64,000 bases of DNA, from NCBI RefSeq assembly GCF_902506455.1, contig NZ_LR733844.1, positions 3,096,666-3,160,665 of the forward strand, read 5' to 3'. Origin of the DNA: Sphingomonas sp. 8AM (lineage in GTDB: Bacteria; Pseudomonadota; Alphaproteobacteria; Sphingomonadales; Sphingomonadaceae). Positions 35,312 to 44,732 of the stretch are shown here, piece after piece. Below the pieces are notes generated by a model. It searched no databases. It saw nothing but the letters and a program-made list of their open reading frames with translations, and was not told the DNA's origin. Positions within the stretch are counted from its first letter, which is position 1. Every line of letters begins with the position of its first letter. The position numbers were made by a program, and so were the translations under genes.

Positions 35312-36277
35312 ATGGCCGATCCATATGCGACGCTGGGCGTGGCGCGCGGCGCCAGCGAGGCGGACATCAAGAAAGCGTATCGCAAGCTCGCGAAAGAGCT
35401 GCATCCCGACCGCAACCGCGACAATCCCAAGGCCGCGGAGAAGTTCGGGCAGGTCACCAGCGCCTATGACCTGCTGACCGACAAGGACAAGCGCGCGCGG
35501 TTCGATCGTGGCGAGATCGACGGCGACGGCAACCCGGCCGCGCCGTTCGGCTTCGGCGCGGGCGGGCGCGGACAGCCCGGCGGTGGCGGGTTCCGCGCCG
35601 AGGGCTTCGACATGAGCGGGATGGGCGGCGGCGCGGGCGGCCCGGACATGAGCGACATCTTCGAGGGGCTGTTCGGCGGCGGGCGGGCGCGCGCCGGCGG
35701 TGGCGGTGGCGCGGGCGGCGGGTTCGCCAGCGGCTTCGGGCGGCGCCAGCCCCCGGCGAAGGGCGGCAATGTCGCCTATTCGCTGCGTGTGCCGTTTACC
35801 GACGCCGCGACGCTCGCGCCGCAGCGCGTGACGCTGGCGAGCGGCAGCACGATCGACCTCAAGCTGCCCGCCGGGGTCGACACCGGCACGCAGATGCGGC
35901 TCGCGGGCAAGGGTGACGACGGTCCCGGCGGCGCGGGCGACGCGATCGTGACGATCGAGGTGCAGCCGCACCGTTTCTTCACGCGCGACGGGGATGACGT
36001 ACGCCTCGACCTGCCGATCACGCTCAAGGAAGCGGTTGAGGGCGGCAAGGTGAAGTGCCCGACGGTCGACAAGCCGGTGATGATCTCGGTCCCGACCGGG
36101 GCAACCTCCGGCAAGACATTGCGTTTGAAGGGGAAAGGCTTTCACCGCAAAGGCGGCGAGCGTGGCGATCAACTGGTGACGCTGATCGTCGACGTGCCGG
36201 CCGACGATGCGGCGCTGAAGGCGTTCGTCGCCGACTGGGATGGCGGCGGGAACCCGCGCGCGGCGATGGGCGTCTGA
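35312..36277 (+). CDS. CbpA-like DnaJ family co-chaperone
   Basis: 321 residues. J domain at residues 3-70 with HPD at 31-33 (LAKELHPDRNRD), a glycine-rich linker (GFGAGGRGQPGGGGFRAEGF and a second Gly/Ala stretch), and two C-terminal beta domains (GVDTGTQMRLAGKGDDGPGG, PITLKEAVEGGKV). No zinc-finger cysteines, so it is a CbpA/class II type rather than DnaJ proper. Stimulates the ATPase of DnaK. The dnaK gene is not in the window. Starts 60 bases after the transglutaminase and is 6 bases before the YihY gene. Confidence 0.9.
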   Translation: MADPYATLGVARGASEADIKKAYRKLAKELHPDRNRDNPKAAEKFGQVTSAYDLLTDKDKRARFDRGEIDGDGNPAAPFGFGAGGRGQPGGGGFRAEGFDMSGMGGGAGGPDMSDIFEGLFGGGRARAGGGGGAGGGFASGFGRRQPPAKGGNVAYSLRVPFTDAATLAPQRVTLASGSTIDLKLPAGVDTGTQMRLAGKGDDGPGGAGDAIVTIEVQPHRFFTRDGDDVRLDLPITLKEAVEGGKVKCPTVDKPVMISVPTGATSGKTLRLKGKGFHRKGGERGDQLVTLIVDVPADDAALKAFVADWDGGGNPRAAMGV

Positions 36278-36283
36278 TCGTGC

Positions 36284-37237
36284 GTGACCGACGCCCCCCT
36301 TTCGCTGACGCCTGAGGACCGCGCGCGCCACCACGGCGCCGCGCGGCGCCGGCTCGACCGACAACTCGCCCGCGTCCGGCCCGGCGCCTATGCGTGGGAG
36401 GTGTTCAAGCGTGCGATCATCGGCGTGTGGACCGACGGGTTCATCTACGCCGGCAACCTCGCCTATCTCGCGCTGATGACGGTGTTTCCGTTCTTCATCG
36501 TCGCCGCCGCCGTCGCGTCGATCTTCGGGCAGAGCGACGAGGTCCGCCACGGGCTGGCCAGCTTCCTGTCGGTGCTGCCGCGCGACGTGGCGGAGGTGCT
36601 GCGCACGCCGATCGCCAATGTCCTGCAGGCGCGGACCGGGCCGCTGCTGTGGTTCGGCGCGCTGGTCGGGCTGTGGACGGTCGGCAGCTTCGCCGAGACG
36701 ATCCGCGACATCTTCCGCAAGGCCTATGGCACGCGTTCGTCGCAGTCGCTGTGGCGCGCGCGGCTGGGGCTGAGCATCGCGATCATCGCCTCGGTGGTGA
36801 TCGCGCTGTTCGCGTTTCTGGTGCAGGGCATCCTGACCGCCGCCGAGCAGTTCATCTATCGCCTGCTGCCGGTCGCGCAGCATGTCGCGGAGTGGCTCAA
36901 CATCGCGCGGCTGGTGCCGGCCGCGATCATGTTCGGCGCGCTGTACATGCTGTTCTATTCGGTGACGCCCGGCAAATACCGGCGCAGCGACGCGCGCAAA
37001 TGGCCGGGTGCGCTGTTCACGACGCTGTGGTGGGTCAGCATGACCGCGGGGCTGCCATGGGCGCTGTCGCAGCTCGGCGGGTACGACCTGACCTATGGCA
37101 GCCTTGCCGGTGTAGTCGTCATGCTGTTGTTCTTCTATCTGATCGGCCTGGGACTGGTCTTCGGGGCGCACCTCAACGCGGCACTGGCGGAGCCGCCCGA
37201 ACCGGTTGTAGAGGGGACCGGACAGGGTGAACGATAA
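36284..37237 (+). CDS. YihY/BrkB family inner membrane protein
   Basis: 317 residues, GTG start. Six membrane helices; family motifs are the early GNLAYLALMTVFPFFIV, the loop SFAETIRDIFRKAYG, and the C-terminal YGSLAGVVVMLLFFYLIG. Formerly called ribonuclease BN by mistake; its true role is unknown. It overlaps fabI by 11 bases (GTG at 37227), so the two are likely translated from one message. Confidence 0.88.
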   Translation: MTDAPLSLTPEDRARHHGAARRRLDRQLARVRPGAYAWEVFKRAIIGVWTDGFIYAGNLAYLALMTVFPFFIVAAAVASIFGQSDEVRHGLASFLSVLPRDVAEVLRTPIANVLQARTGPLLWFGALVGLWTVGSFAETIRDIFRKAYGTRSSQSLWRARLGLSIAIIASVVIALFAFLVQGILTAAEQFIYRLLPVAQHVAEWLNIARLVPAAIMFGALYMLFYSVTPGKYRRSDARKWPGALFTTLWWVSMTAGLPWALSQLGGYDLTYGSLAGVVVMLLFFYLIGLGLVFGAHLNAALAEPPEPVVEGTGQGER

Positions 37238-38054
37238 TGCAGGTACACGCGTGAACGGATTGATGGCGGGCAAGCGCGGGCTCATCATGGGGCTGGCCAA
37301 TGACAAGTCGCTGGCCTGGGGGATTGCCAAGAAGCTGAGCGAGGCCGGCGCGGAGCTTGCTTTCTCCTATCAGGGCGCGGCGATGGAGAAGCGCGTGCGT
37401 CCGCTCGCCGAGCAACTGGGCGTTGCGCGGCTGTTCGATTGCGATGTCGCGGACATGGACGCGCTCGACGCGACCTTCGCGGCGCTGGCGGCGGAATGGC
37501 CGACGATCGACTTCGTGGTCCATGCGATCGGCTTTTCGGACAAGTCGCAGTTGCGCGGGCGCTATTACGACACGACGCTCGATAACTTCCTGATGACGAT
37601 GAACATCTCGGCCTATTCGCTGGTCGCGGTGGCGCAGCGCGCGCGGCGGATGATGCCCGAGGGCGGCGCGATCCTGACGCTGACCTATTATGGCGCGGAA
37701 AAGGTCATCCCGCATTACAACGTGATGGGCGTGGCGAAGGCCGCGCTGGAGACGAGCGTGAAGTATCTCGCGGTCGATCTCGGCCCCGACAACATCCGCA
37801 TCAATGCGATCTCGGCCGGGCCGATCCAGACACTGGCGGCGCGTGGAATCGGCGACTTCAACTATATTCTCAAGTGGAACGAGCTGAACGCGCCGCTGCG
37901 CCGCACCGTGACGATCGAGGATGTCGGTGGCGCCGGGCTCTACATGCTCTCCGATCTGGCAAGCGGCGTGACCGGCGAGATCCACCATGTCGACGCGGGT
38001 TACAACGTGATCGGGATGAAGGCCGAGGACGCGCCGGATATCGCGCTGGCGTGA
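37227..38054 (+). CDS. fabI: Enoyl-[acyl-carrier-protein] reductase (NADH)
   Basis: 275 residues from GTG 37227; 267 from GTG 37251 (VNGLMAG), or 263 from ATG 37263. Last step of each fatty acid elongation round. Motifs: LIMGLANDKSLAWGIAK at the cofactor site, VVHAIGFSDK, and the catalytic tyrosine/lysine pattern in YNVMGVAKAALE. GAGGGG lies upstream of the 37227 start, while homologues often begin near MAGKRGLIMG, so the start is uncertain. It sits between the YihY gene (11-base overlap) and the GNAT gene (4-base GTGA overlap). Confidence 0.94.
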   Translation: MNDNAGTRVNGLMAGKRGLIMGLANDKSLAWGIAKKLSEAGAELAFSYQGAAMEKRVRPLAEQLGVARLFDCDVADMDALDATFAALAAEWPTIDFVVHAIGFSDKSQLRGRYYDTTLDNFLMTMNISAYSLVAVAQRARRMMPEGGAILTLTYYGAEKVIPHYNVMGVAKAALETSVKYLAVDLGPDNIRINAISAGPIQTLAARGIGDFNYILKWNELNAPLRRTVTIEDVGGAGLYMLSDLASGVTGEIHHVDAGYNVIGMKAEDAPDIALA

Positions 38055-38584
38055 GCACGGCCGGCGTGACGATCGCGATCCGCCCGGCGGCCGGCGGCGA
38101 CGTCGCCGCGATCGACGCGCTGCTCCGCGCGGTGTTTCCGCGCGCCGACGAAGCCGATCTGGTGCGGCAGCTCTGCGTCGACGGCGACATGGTGCTGATG
38201 ATGGTCGCCATGGATGAAGAGAGCGGCGTGCTGGTCGGGGCGGTGGCGTTCAGCCGGATGGCAGTCGAGGTCGGGGGCAAGGCAATCGCCGCGGTGGCGC
38301 TCGCGCCGGTCGCGGTGGCGGTAGGCTATCGCCGGCAAGGGGTGGCCGAGGCATTGATCCAGGCGGGGATCGAGCGGATCGAGGCGGCACGGGTCGTGCT
38401 GTGCTTCGTGCTGGGCGAATCGGCCTTCTACGAACGCTTTGGCTTCCATGCCGATTATGCGAAGAATTTCGATTCGCCTTATGCGGGCGAGCATTTGCTG
38501 GCCATGCCGGTGCAAGGCGGGTTGATGCCGTGCGGTGCGCGCGGCGCGGCCACGCACGCAGCGGCGTTCGCGCGGCTCGGCTGA
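38051..38584 (+). CDS. GNAT family N-acetyltransferase
   Basis: 177 residues. GNAT fold with the acetyl-CoA binding loop VGYRRQGVAEALIQAG and a C-terminal GESAFYERFGFHADY. The substrate is unknown; the LAPVAVAVGYRRQGV pattern is that of the YhbS/COG3153 group. The GTG start overlaps the fabI stop as GTGA, so it is translationally coupled to fabI, which hints at expression with fatty acid synthesis but does not prove a link. Confidence 0.85.
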   Translation: MSTAGVTIAIRPAAGGDVAAIDALLRAVFPRADEADLVRQLCVDGDMVLMMVAMDEESGVLVGAVAFSRMAVEVGGKAIAAVALAPVAVAVGYRRQGVAEALIQAGIERIEAARVVLCFVLGESAFYERFGFHADYAKNFDSPYAGEHLLAMPVQGGLMPCGARGAATHAAAFARLG

Positions 38585-38650
38585 GCGCGACGCGCAAATA
38601 CCGTTCCTCGATTACCCTAAGTTAAGTTCCGATTCTTACAAGCTTGCGGG

Positions 38651-38971
38651 ATGGATCACCGTTCCGACCGGCTGTTACTCGTGACGCAAGCCAGCGTCGG
38701 CGTCATCGCGCTCGCGATCATGAGCCTGTATCCGCCGACGGAGGGGCGTATCCTGCTGATCCCGATCGTCGATCGCGACGTCAACGCCACCGCGCGGCTG
38801 GCGCTGTCCTCGGGGGCGGCGCTGCTCGGCGCCGGCCCGCTACGCGGCTCGCTGGTGGTGGTAGGGAACCGCGCGCGACTGGCGGCGCAGCTGCGACCGT
38901 GGCGCATCCTGATGCTCGCCGCCCCGCCCGCCGGGTGCGGCACTCCTTCGCGACAGGCGGCCGCCGCATGA
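38651..38971 (+). CDS. Small membrane or exported protein of unknown family
   Basis: 106 residues; not recognised. A hydrophobic segment at residues 8-26 ([19 protein letters not shown]) could be a membrane anchor or uncleaved signal. The rest is small-residue rich with two short hydrophobic stretches ([12 protein letters not shown] and [13 protein letters not shown]) and ends in a short alanine tail. It overlaps the chemotaxis-type receptor by the ATGA at 38968-38971, so the two are translated together and it may serve that receptor. Confidence 0.65.
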   Translation: MDHRSDRLLLVTQASVGVIALAIMSLYPPTEGRILLIPIVDRDVNATARLALSSGAALLGAGPLRGSLVVVGNRARLAAQLRPWRILMLAAPPAGCGTPSRQAAAA

Positions 38972-40518
38972 CCAGCTTGACCGATCCGCTCGACCGGATG
39001 CGCCTTTACGGGGTGCGGGGCTGGGCCTGGGCGGGCTGGATCGTGCTCGCCGGGCTGTGCGCGGGTGACGTGCTGATCGGCGGCGGCAAGCTGCCGATGG
39101 TGCTGGCGATCGGGCTGCTCGCCAATGCGGGGCCGACCGCGATGCTGCTGCTGCGGCGCCATGATGCGGTGGCGCGCGCGATGGTGGGGTCGCTGGCCTC
39201 GGTGTTGCCGGCGCTGCTGGTTTTCGTGCTGCAAGGACGCGCGTGGCAGATGGACGCGCACATGTATTTCTTCGTCGCGATGGCGGCGCTGCTGGTGCTT
39301 GCCGACTGGCGGCCGATCCTGCTCGCGACCGCGCTGACCGCGGTGCATCATGTGCTGCTGGAATGGTTCGCCCCCGACTGGGTGTTCGACGGCAATGGCG
39401 ACCTGGGACGGTTGCTGTTCCATGTCGTCGCGGTCGGGTTGCAATTCGGCGCGTTGACGATGGTGACGCTGATGCTGGAACGGCTGTTCGCCGCGCAAGA
39501 GCGCAGCCTGCGCCGCGCGCGCGAACTGACCGCAATCGCCGAGGAGGGCCGACGCGCCACCGAAAGCGCGCTGGAGCAGGCGCGGCTTGCGGAGGATCGC
39601 GCGGCGCGCGAGCGGCGGCGGCGCGAGGAGCAGGCAGCGCAGCTCGCGCAGGAACGGCGCGGCGAGCTGATGATGCTGGCGGGCGAGTTCGAGCGGTCGG
39701 TCACCTCGATCGTCGGCGGGATCGCGCAGGCCAGCGAGCAGCTGGAGCAGGCGGCGATCCAGCTTGAAGGCGGCACCGCCGCCGCACGCGGCGATGCAGT
39801 GTCGGCCGCAACCAGCGCCGGCGCGGCGGCGACCGGCATCGCGCAGGTCGCCGCGTCGATCGGCGACCTGACGCGCTCGATCCAGACGATCGCGGTCGCG
39901 GCCGAGCGCCAGTCACAGTTGACCGATGACGTCAGCACCGCCGCGCAGCGCAGCGTGCAGACCGCGGCGATGCTGGAGGCGCAGGCGGTGCAGATCGAGG
40001 GCTTCCTCGACGACATTCGCCGGATCGCGGCGCAGACCAATCTGCTGGCGCTCAACGCCACGATCGAGGCGTCGCGCGCCGGCGAGGCGGGGCGCGGCTT
40101 TGCGGTGGTCGCGGGCGAGGTGAAGACGCTGTCCGCCGACACGACCCGCGCCAGCGACCGGATCGGCGTGTTGATCGCGGGCATCCGTGCGGGGGTCGCG
40201 GAAACCGGCGTGAAATTGCGCAGCGTGACGCAGGCGGTCGCCGAAGTGTCGGGCGCGGCGCGCGGGATCAAGGTGGCGGTCGACGAACAGCGCAGCAGCG
40301 CGCTGGAGGTCGATGGCGGCGCGACCCGCGCGGCGACCATGGCCGAGGCGATCGGCGGCGGGATCGGCGCGCTGGTCGACACGGTCGGCAAGGCCTCGAC
40401 GCTGTCGGCGACGGTGCGCAACAGTGCGGGTGCGCTGGCGACCAGCGCGCGCGATCTGAATGGGTCGACCCATCGCTTCGTGGCGTTCCTGACGCGTGAG
40501 CGGGCGGCGGCGGAGTAG
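38968..40518 (+). CDS. Methyl-accepting chemotaxis-type receptor
   Basis: 516 residues. Five or six membrane helices (residues 18-180) replace the usual periplasmic sensor, then a charged coiled coil (residues 185-235) and the signalling domain. The hairpin tip is complete: [22 protein letters not shown] and [14 protein letters not shown] are both visible (about residues 352-385). No HAMP domain is recognisable. It could report membrane or light/redox state to a CheA-like kinase; no other chemotaxis gene is in the window. The ATG at 38968 overlaps the upstream small gene. Confidence 0.88.
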   Translation: MTSLTDPLDRMRLYGVRGWAWAGWIVLAGLCAGDVLIGGGKLPMVLAIGLLANAGPTAMLLLRRHDAVARAMVGSLASVLPALLVFVLQGRAWQMDAHMYFFVAMAALLVLADWRPILLATALTAVHHVLLEWFAPDWVFDGNGDLGRLLFHVVAVGLQFGALTMVTLMLERLFAAQERSLRRARELTAIAEEGRRATESALEQARLAEDRAARERRRREEQAAQLAQERRGELMMLAGEFERSVTSIVGGIAQASEQLEQAAIQLEGGTAAARGDAVSAATSAGAAATGIAQVAASIGDLTRSIQTIAVAAERQSQLTDDVSTAAQRSVQTAAMLEAQAVQIEGFLDDIRRIAAQTNLLALNATIEASRAGEAGRGFAVVAGEVKTLSADTTRASDRIGVLIAGIRAGVAETGVKLRSVTQAVAEVSGAARGIKVAVDEQRSSALEVDGGATRAATMAEAIGGGIGALVDTVGKASTLSATVRNSAGALATSARDLNGSTHRFVAFLTRERAAAE

Positions 40519-40581
40519 CGGGCGTTTCCACTTGCGAGCGTCCGTCGCCGCGGACTTGATCCATGAGGCAGGCCAATTTTT

Positions 40582-40800
40582 CGTCATTCCCGCGCAGGCG
40601 GGGATCCAGACGCGCAGGTCTGTCGATAGCGGCGCAACGTTGGAGCGTGAACACGCCAAGTTGATCCGTCATTGCGAGCGTAGCGAAGCAATCCAGGGCC
40701 GCATCACGACGCCCTGGATTGCTTCGCTACGCTCGCAATGACGGCCGAGTCATCCTATCTCACGTCTATAGGTTCTGAATCCCGCCCTTGCGGGAATGAC
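40582..40800. repeat. Family C inverted repeat interrupted by family A
   Basis: Left arm CGTCATTCCCGCGCAGGCGG begins at 40582 and the facing arm CCCGCCCTTGCGGGAATGAC ends at 40800. GACGCGCAGGTCTGTCGATAG at 40609-40629 (one base beyond an arm) matches the interior of the family C element at 14113-14208. The family A copy 40667-40743 lies in between. Confidence 0.7.
40667..40743. repeat. Family A inverted repeat, copy 5
   Basis: Near-consensus copy, CGTCATTGCGAGCGTAGCGA against TCGCTACGCTCGCAATGACG, inside the family C element. Confidence 0.9.
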
Positions 40801-40819
40801 TGGCAAGGCCGGAGGACGC

Positions 40820-40852
40820 GAAGCGGGGTTCCGGGTCAGGCCCGGGACGACG
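40820..40852. repeat. Family B half element overlapping a gene end
   Basis: GGGGTTCCGGGTCAGGCCCG and the following GGACGACGG match a family B right arm (compare 52125-52171). It covers the last codons and stop of the RNase H-like gene. Confidence 0.6.
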
Positions 40853-41246
40853 GCGGGGTAATGGTGGGCAACGGCGGCGGCGGGGTCCAGCGCTGCACCG
40901 CCTCCAGCGCGATGCCGGCGAGGTTCTGCGTGCGCTTGATGTAGCGGATGCGCAGCCGCCCGGCGGGGCGGGGCAGCGACTGGAAGTGTTCGTAATGATC
41001 GCGACAGGCCGGCGGGCAGCGGATCGCGCCGTGCGCCTGTGCGATCACCGCCGCGGCGTCGCCGAGCAACACCGCCTCGGGCAGCGCCAGATCGTTGGCA
41101 AGCGTCAACGCGGCGATCAGCGCCAGCCACTCGGCCGCCATGCTGCTGCCCTCGCCCAGATCGCGACGCATGTACGTCCGCCCGCCGGCGACCAGCGCAT
41201 ATTCCATCCCGGCGGGCGAATAGCCACCGTCGAAGAAGATCTTCAT
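40836..41246 (-). CDS. RNase H-like fold protein
   Basis: 136 residues. The RNase H pattern is partial: Asp6 (IFFDGGYS), Glu39 ([12 protein letters not shown]) and Asp63 (LLGDAAAVI) occupy the first three carboxylate positions, but the last helix reads [13 protein letters not shown] where active enzymes have an Asp. Activity is therefore doubtful or uses another residue. The C-terminus (TPPPPLP, then SSRA) runs into a family B repeat that supplies the TGA. The ATG overlaps the rluE stop (ATGA), so it is last in a three-gene operon with rluE. Confidence 0.75.
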   Translation of the reverse strand: MKIFFDGGYSPAGMEYALVAGGRTYMRRDLGEGSSMAAEWLALIAALTLANDLALPEAVLLGDAAAVIAQAHGAIRCPPACRDHYEHFQSLPRPAGRLRIRYIKRTQNLAGIALEAVQRWTPPPPLPTITPPSSRA

Positions 41247-41782
41247 GCGCGCCGCCACGCCCCCGGCGCAAGATCGCCGAGCGACCAGTCGCCGACGCGC
41301 CAGCGGATCAGCCGCAGCGTCGGGTGGCCGACCGCCGCGGTCATGCGGCGCACCTGCCGGTTGCGCCCCTCGCGGATCGTCAGCGCGATCCAGGTGTCGG
41401 GGATGCTCACGCGATAGCGGATCGGGGGCGTGCGCGGCCACATCTCGGGGCTCTCGAGCCGTTCGATCTCCGCAGGCAGGGTCATGCCGTCCTTGAGCAG
41501 CACCCCCGTGCGCAGCGCCGCCAGCGCGGCCTCGTCGGGGACCCCCTCGACCTGCACCCAATAGGTCTTGGGCAGCTTGAACTTCGGGTCGGCGATCCGT
41601 GACTGGAGGCGTCCGTCGTCGGTGAGCAGCAACAGTCCCTCGCTGTCGCGGTCGAGCCGGCCGGCGGGATAGACGCCGGGCACATCGATGAAATCAGACA
41701 GCGTCGCGCGGGTCGTCGGCGATCCGCGATCGGTGAACTGGCTCAGCACGTCATAGGGCTTGTTGAACAGGATCAGCGTCAT
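41243..41782 (-). CDS. rluE: 23S rRNA pseudouridine synthase E-type
   Basis: 179 residues, the short RluE/RsuA type without an S4 domain. Isomerises a uridine in 23S rRNA. Catalytic Asp is in [17 protein letters not shown]; further motifs are [13 protein letters not shown] at the start, KTYWVQVEG, and [11 protein letters not shown]. It overlaps the FAD oxidoreductase (ATGA at 41779-41782) upstream and the RNase H-like gene downstream. Confidence 0.92.
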   Translation of the reverse strand: MTLILFNKPYDVLSQFTDRGSPTTRATLSDFIDVPGVYPAGRLDRDSEGLLLLTDDGRLQSRIADPKFKLPKTYWVQVEGVPDEAALAALRTGVLLKDGMTLPAEIERLESPEMWPRTPPIRYRVSIPDTWIALTIREGRNRQVRRMTAAVGHPTLRLIRWRVGDWSLGDLAPGAWRRA

Positions 41783-43392
41783 GCGCGCGCGATCTGCTGC
41801 GCCACCGCCTCCGCGACGCGGATGCCGTCGACCGCCGCCGAGAGGATGCCGCCGGCATAGCCCGCCCCCTCGCCCGCCGGGTACAGGCCGCGCGTGTTGA
41901 GGCTCTGCATGTCCTCGCCGCGCGTGAAGCGCACCGGCGAGGAGGTGCGCGTCTCGACCCCGGTCATCACGACATCGGGGTGATCGTAGCCCTTGATCTG
42001 GCGACCGAACACCGGGATCGCCTCGCGCATCGCCTGAATCGCGAAGTCGGGCAGGCATTCGGCGAGATCGGTGGGGGTGACGCCGGGCTTGTACGACGGC
42101 ACGACGCTGCCGAGCGTCGTCGACGCGCGGCCGGCGAGGAAGTCGCCGACGCGCTGCGCGGGGGCGTAATAGTTCGAGCCGCCCGCGACATAGGCCTGCG
42201 CCTCGATCTCGCGCTGCAAGGCGAGACCGGCGAGCGGGTCGCCGGGATAGTCGCGCTCGGGGTCGATCGCGACGACGAAGCCGGAATTGGCGTTGCGCTC
42301 GTTGCGCGAATATTGGCTCATGCCGTTGGTGGCGACGCGCCCTTCCTCGCTGGTCGCGGCGACGACGGTGCCGCCGGGGCACATGCAGAAACTGTAGACC
42401 GTCCGCCCGTTCGAGCAGTGATGCGAAATGTGATATTCGGCCGCGCCCAGCACCGGATGCCCGGCATCGGGGCCGAAGCGGGCGCGATCGATCCACGATT
42501 GCGGATGCTCGATGCGGACGCCGATCGAGAAGGGCTTGGCCTCGGCATGGACGCCGGCCTCGACCAGGGTCGCGAACGTGTCGCGCGCGCTGTGGCCGAT
42601 CGCCATCACGACATGCCCGGCCTCCAGATAGCCACCGTCGTGGAGGTGCAGGCCCTTGATGCGGCGTTCCCCGCCCTGCTCCGCGACGTCGAAGCCGGTG
42701 ACGCGGGTCGAGAAGCGGTATTCGCCGCCGAGTTCCTCGATCGTCGCACGCATGCTTTCGACCATCGTCACCAGCCGGAAGGTGCCGATATGCGGGTGCG
42801 CTTCGGTGAGGATGTCCTCTGGCGCGCCGGCCTTGACGAACTCGGTCAATACCTTGCGGTTGAGATGGCGCGGGTCCTTGATGCGGCTGTAGAGCTTGCC
42901 GTCCGAGAAGGTTCCTGCCCCGCCCTCGCCGTATTGCACGTTCGATTCGGAGTTGAGGACGCTGCGCCGCCACAAGCCCCAGGTGTCCTTGGTCCGCTCG
43001 CGCACCACCTTGCCGCGCTCGAGGATGATCGGGCGATAGCCGGCCTGCGCGAGGATCAGCGCGGCGAACAACCCGCACGGGCCGGCACCGATCACCACCG
43101 GGCGCGGCGCGCCGTCCTTGGCAGATTCAGGCGCGCGGTAGCGGGTGTCGGGGGTGAGCGAAACGTCGCGGTCGCGGCGATTGCGCGCGAGCACGGTGCT
43201 TTCATTCTTCACCGCGACATCGACGGTGTAGACGAGCTGGATCCTGCCATGTTCGCGCGCATCACTGCCGCGCCGCGCGACCGTGAAGCGGATCAGGTCG
43301 CGCGGGGTGATGCGCAGCCGCTTGACGATCGCGGCGGGCAGCGCCTCGTCGGCATGGTGGAGCGGCAGTTTGAGGTCGGTGATGCGGATCAT
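41779..43392 (-). CDS. FAD-dependent oxidoreductase (COG2509 type)
   Basis: 537 residues. N-terminal domain of about 95 residues, then a Rossmann FAD site ([20 protein letters not shown], about residues 99-118) and the family motifs [26 protein letters not shown] and the C-terminal [15 protein letters not shown]. Proteins of this family are uncharacterised flavoproteins; substrate unknown. First gene of the operon with rluE and the RNase H-like gene, all joined by 4-base overlaps. Confidence 0.87.
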   Translation of the reverse strand: MIRITDLKLPLHHADEALPAAIVKRLRITPRDLIRFTVARRGSDAREHGRIQLVYTVDVAVKNESTVLARNRRDRDVSLTPDTRYRAPESAKDGAPRPVVIGAGPCGLFAALILAQAGYRPIILERGKVVRERTKDTWGLWRRSVLNSESNVQYGEGGAGTFSDGKLYSRIKDPRHLNRKVLTEFVKAGAPEDILTEAHPHIGTFRLVTMVESMRATIEELGGEYRFSTRVTGFDVAEQGGERRIKGLHLHDGGYLEAGHVVMAIGHSARDTFATLVEAGVHAEAKPFSIGVRIEHPQSWIDRARFGPDAGHPVLGAAEYHISHHCSNGRTVYSFCMCPGGTVVAATSEEGRVATNGMSQYSRNERNANSGFVVAIDPERDYPGDPLAGLALQREIEAQAYVAGGSNYYAPAQRVGDFLAGRASTTLGSVVPSYKPGVTPTDLAECLPDFAIQAMREAIPVFGRQIKGYDHPDVVMTGVETRTSSPVRFTRGEDMQSLNTRGLYPAGEGAGYAGGILSAAVDGIRVAEAVAQQIARA

Positions 43393-43526
43393 GGCGGCGG
43401 GGCTTTAGCGGGGTTCGCGGGGCGAGGCGAATGTTGCGAATGTTGAGACGCTGGCGGGGGTGTTGATCGGGTCTGCGGCTCGGGAATGACTAGCCTATTG
43501 CGGGTGATGTAGGACATGGCCCTTCC

Positions 43527-43603
43527 CGTCATTGCGAGCGGAGCGAAGCAATCCAGGGCGTCCTGATCCGGCTCTGGATTGCTTCGCTCCGCTCGCAATG
43601 ACG
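43527..43603. repeat. Family A inverted repeat, copy 6
   Basis: CGTCATTGCGAGCGGAGCGA against TCGCTCCGCTCGCAATGACG, a perfect inverse pair; lies after the LLM flavin gene stop. Confidence 0.9.
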
Positions 43604-43610
43604 GCGAGGC

Positions 43611-44627
43611 TCAGCGCCAGCCCAAGGCCGGCGCGATGTGGCGGAGGATGTTTTCCAGCACGTGCGTGTTGTAATCGACGCCGAGTTGGTTGGGGACGGT
43701 CAGCAGCAGCGTATCGGCCTCGGCTACGCCCTCGTCGGCGCGGAGTTGCTCGATCAGCCGCTCGGGCTCGGCGGCGTAGGAGCGGCCGAACACCGCGCGC
43801 ATATTGTCGATCACACCGATCTGGTCGCCGCCGCCGTCGCGCCCGAAATAGGCGCGGTCGCGGTCGTCGGTCAGCGCGAAGATCGAGCGCGATACCGAGA
43901 CGCGCGGGGTGCGGGTGTGCCCCGCCGCCTTCCACGCCTCGCGATAGGCGCGGATCTGTTTGGCCTGCTGGACGTGGAACGGCTCGCCGCTTTCGTCGGC
44001 CTTCAAGGTCGAGCTTTGCAGGTTCATCCCCATCTGCGCCGCCCAGACCGCGGTGGCGTTCGACGCCGAGCCCCACCAGATCCGCTCGCGCAGCCCCTCG
44101 GCGTGCGGTTCGAGGCGGAGCAGGCCCGGCGGGTTGGGGAACATCGGCTGCGGACTGGGCCTGGCGAAGCCCTCGCCCTGCAACAGCCGCAGGAACAATT
44201 CGCTGTGGCGGCGACCCATATCGGCGTCGCTCTCGCCGGCGGCGGGGGCGTAGCCGAAATAGCGCCAGCCCTCGATCACCTGCTCGGGCGAGCCGCGGCT
44301 GATCCCGAGTTGCAGGCGGCCGCCCGCGATCAGGTCCGCCGCGCCGGCATTCTCGGTCATGTAGAAGGGGTTTTCGTAGCGCATGTCGATGACGCCGGTG
44401 CCGATCTCGATCGTGCGCGTCTTCGCGCCGACCGCGGCGAGCAACGGGAACGGCGAGGCGAGCTGCTGCGCGAAATGGTGGACGCGGTAATAGGCGCCGT
44501 CCGCGCCGAGTTCCTCGGCGGCGACCGCGAGGTCGATCGACTGGAGGAGCACGTCGCTCGCCGAGCGGGTGGCGGAGCCGTGTGCGTCGGACCAGTGGCC
44601 GAAGGAGAGGAAGCCGATCTTTTTCAT
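43611..44627 (-). CDS. LLM-class flavin-dependent oxidoreductase
   Basis: 338 residues. TIM-barrel luciferase-like monooxygenase fold (IGFLSFGHWSD at the first strand, GADGAYYRVHHFAQQLASPF, then GGRLQLGISRGSPEQVIEG). Uses FMNH2 or F420-type flavin on an unknown substrate. Flanked by two family A repeats. The next gene upstream on the same strand is the HxlR regulator, whose divergent target is also a flavin oxidoreductase, so the three may form one regulated group. Confidence 0.87.
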   Translation of the reverse strand: MKKIGFLSFGHWSDAHGSATRSASDVLLQSIDLAVAAEELGADGAYYRVHHFAQQLASPFPLLAAVGAKTRTIEIGTGVIDMRYENPFYMTENAGAADLIAGGRLQLGISRGSPEQVIEGWRYFGYAPAAGESDADMGRRHSELFLRLLQGEGFARPSPQPMFPNPPGLLRLEPHAEGLRERIWWGSASNATAVWAAQMGMNLQSSTLKADESGEPFHVQQAKQIRAYREAWKAAGHTRTPRVSVSRSIFALTDDRDRAYFGRDGGGDQIGVIDNMRAVFGRSYAAEPERLIEQLRADEGVAEADTLLLTVPNQLGVDYNTHVLENILRHIAPALGWR

Positions 44628-44649
44628 GGGTTCAGTCCAGACGGATGGT

Positions 44650-44726
44650 CGTCATTGCGAGCGGAGCGAAGCACTCCAGAGTCGGACCAGGACGCCCTGG
44701 ATTGCTTCGCTCCGCTCGCAATGACG
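44650..44726. repeat. Family A inverted repeat, copy 7
   Basis: CGTCATTGCGAGCGGAGCGA against TCGCTCCGCTCGCAATGACG; between the HxlR gene stop and the LLM gene start, so it sits inside a same-strand pair. Confidence 0.9.
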
Positions 44727-44732
44727 AAGGGG

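Larger units (their letters stand above)
40519..40835. other. Gene-free interval made of nested repeats
   Basis: About 315 bases between the receptor gene and the RNase H-like gene. Nearly all of it is a family C element split by a family A copy, followed by a family B arm. Confidence 0.7.

Noticed and set aside
34625..37330. Open frame of about 900 codons on the minus strand opposite the transglutaminase, dnaJ and yihY genes
   Set aside because: It is an antisense shadow of GC-rich genes: composition is Arg, Gln and Asp rich, with no domain, and three well-identified genes occupy the other strand.
43532..44302. Plus-strand frames around the LLM flavin gene
   Set aside because: They begin in a repeat and are compositionally biased; the LLM gene on the minus strand has the real family motifs.
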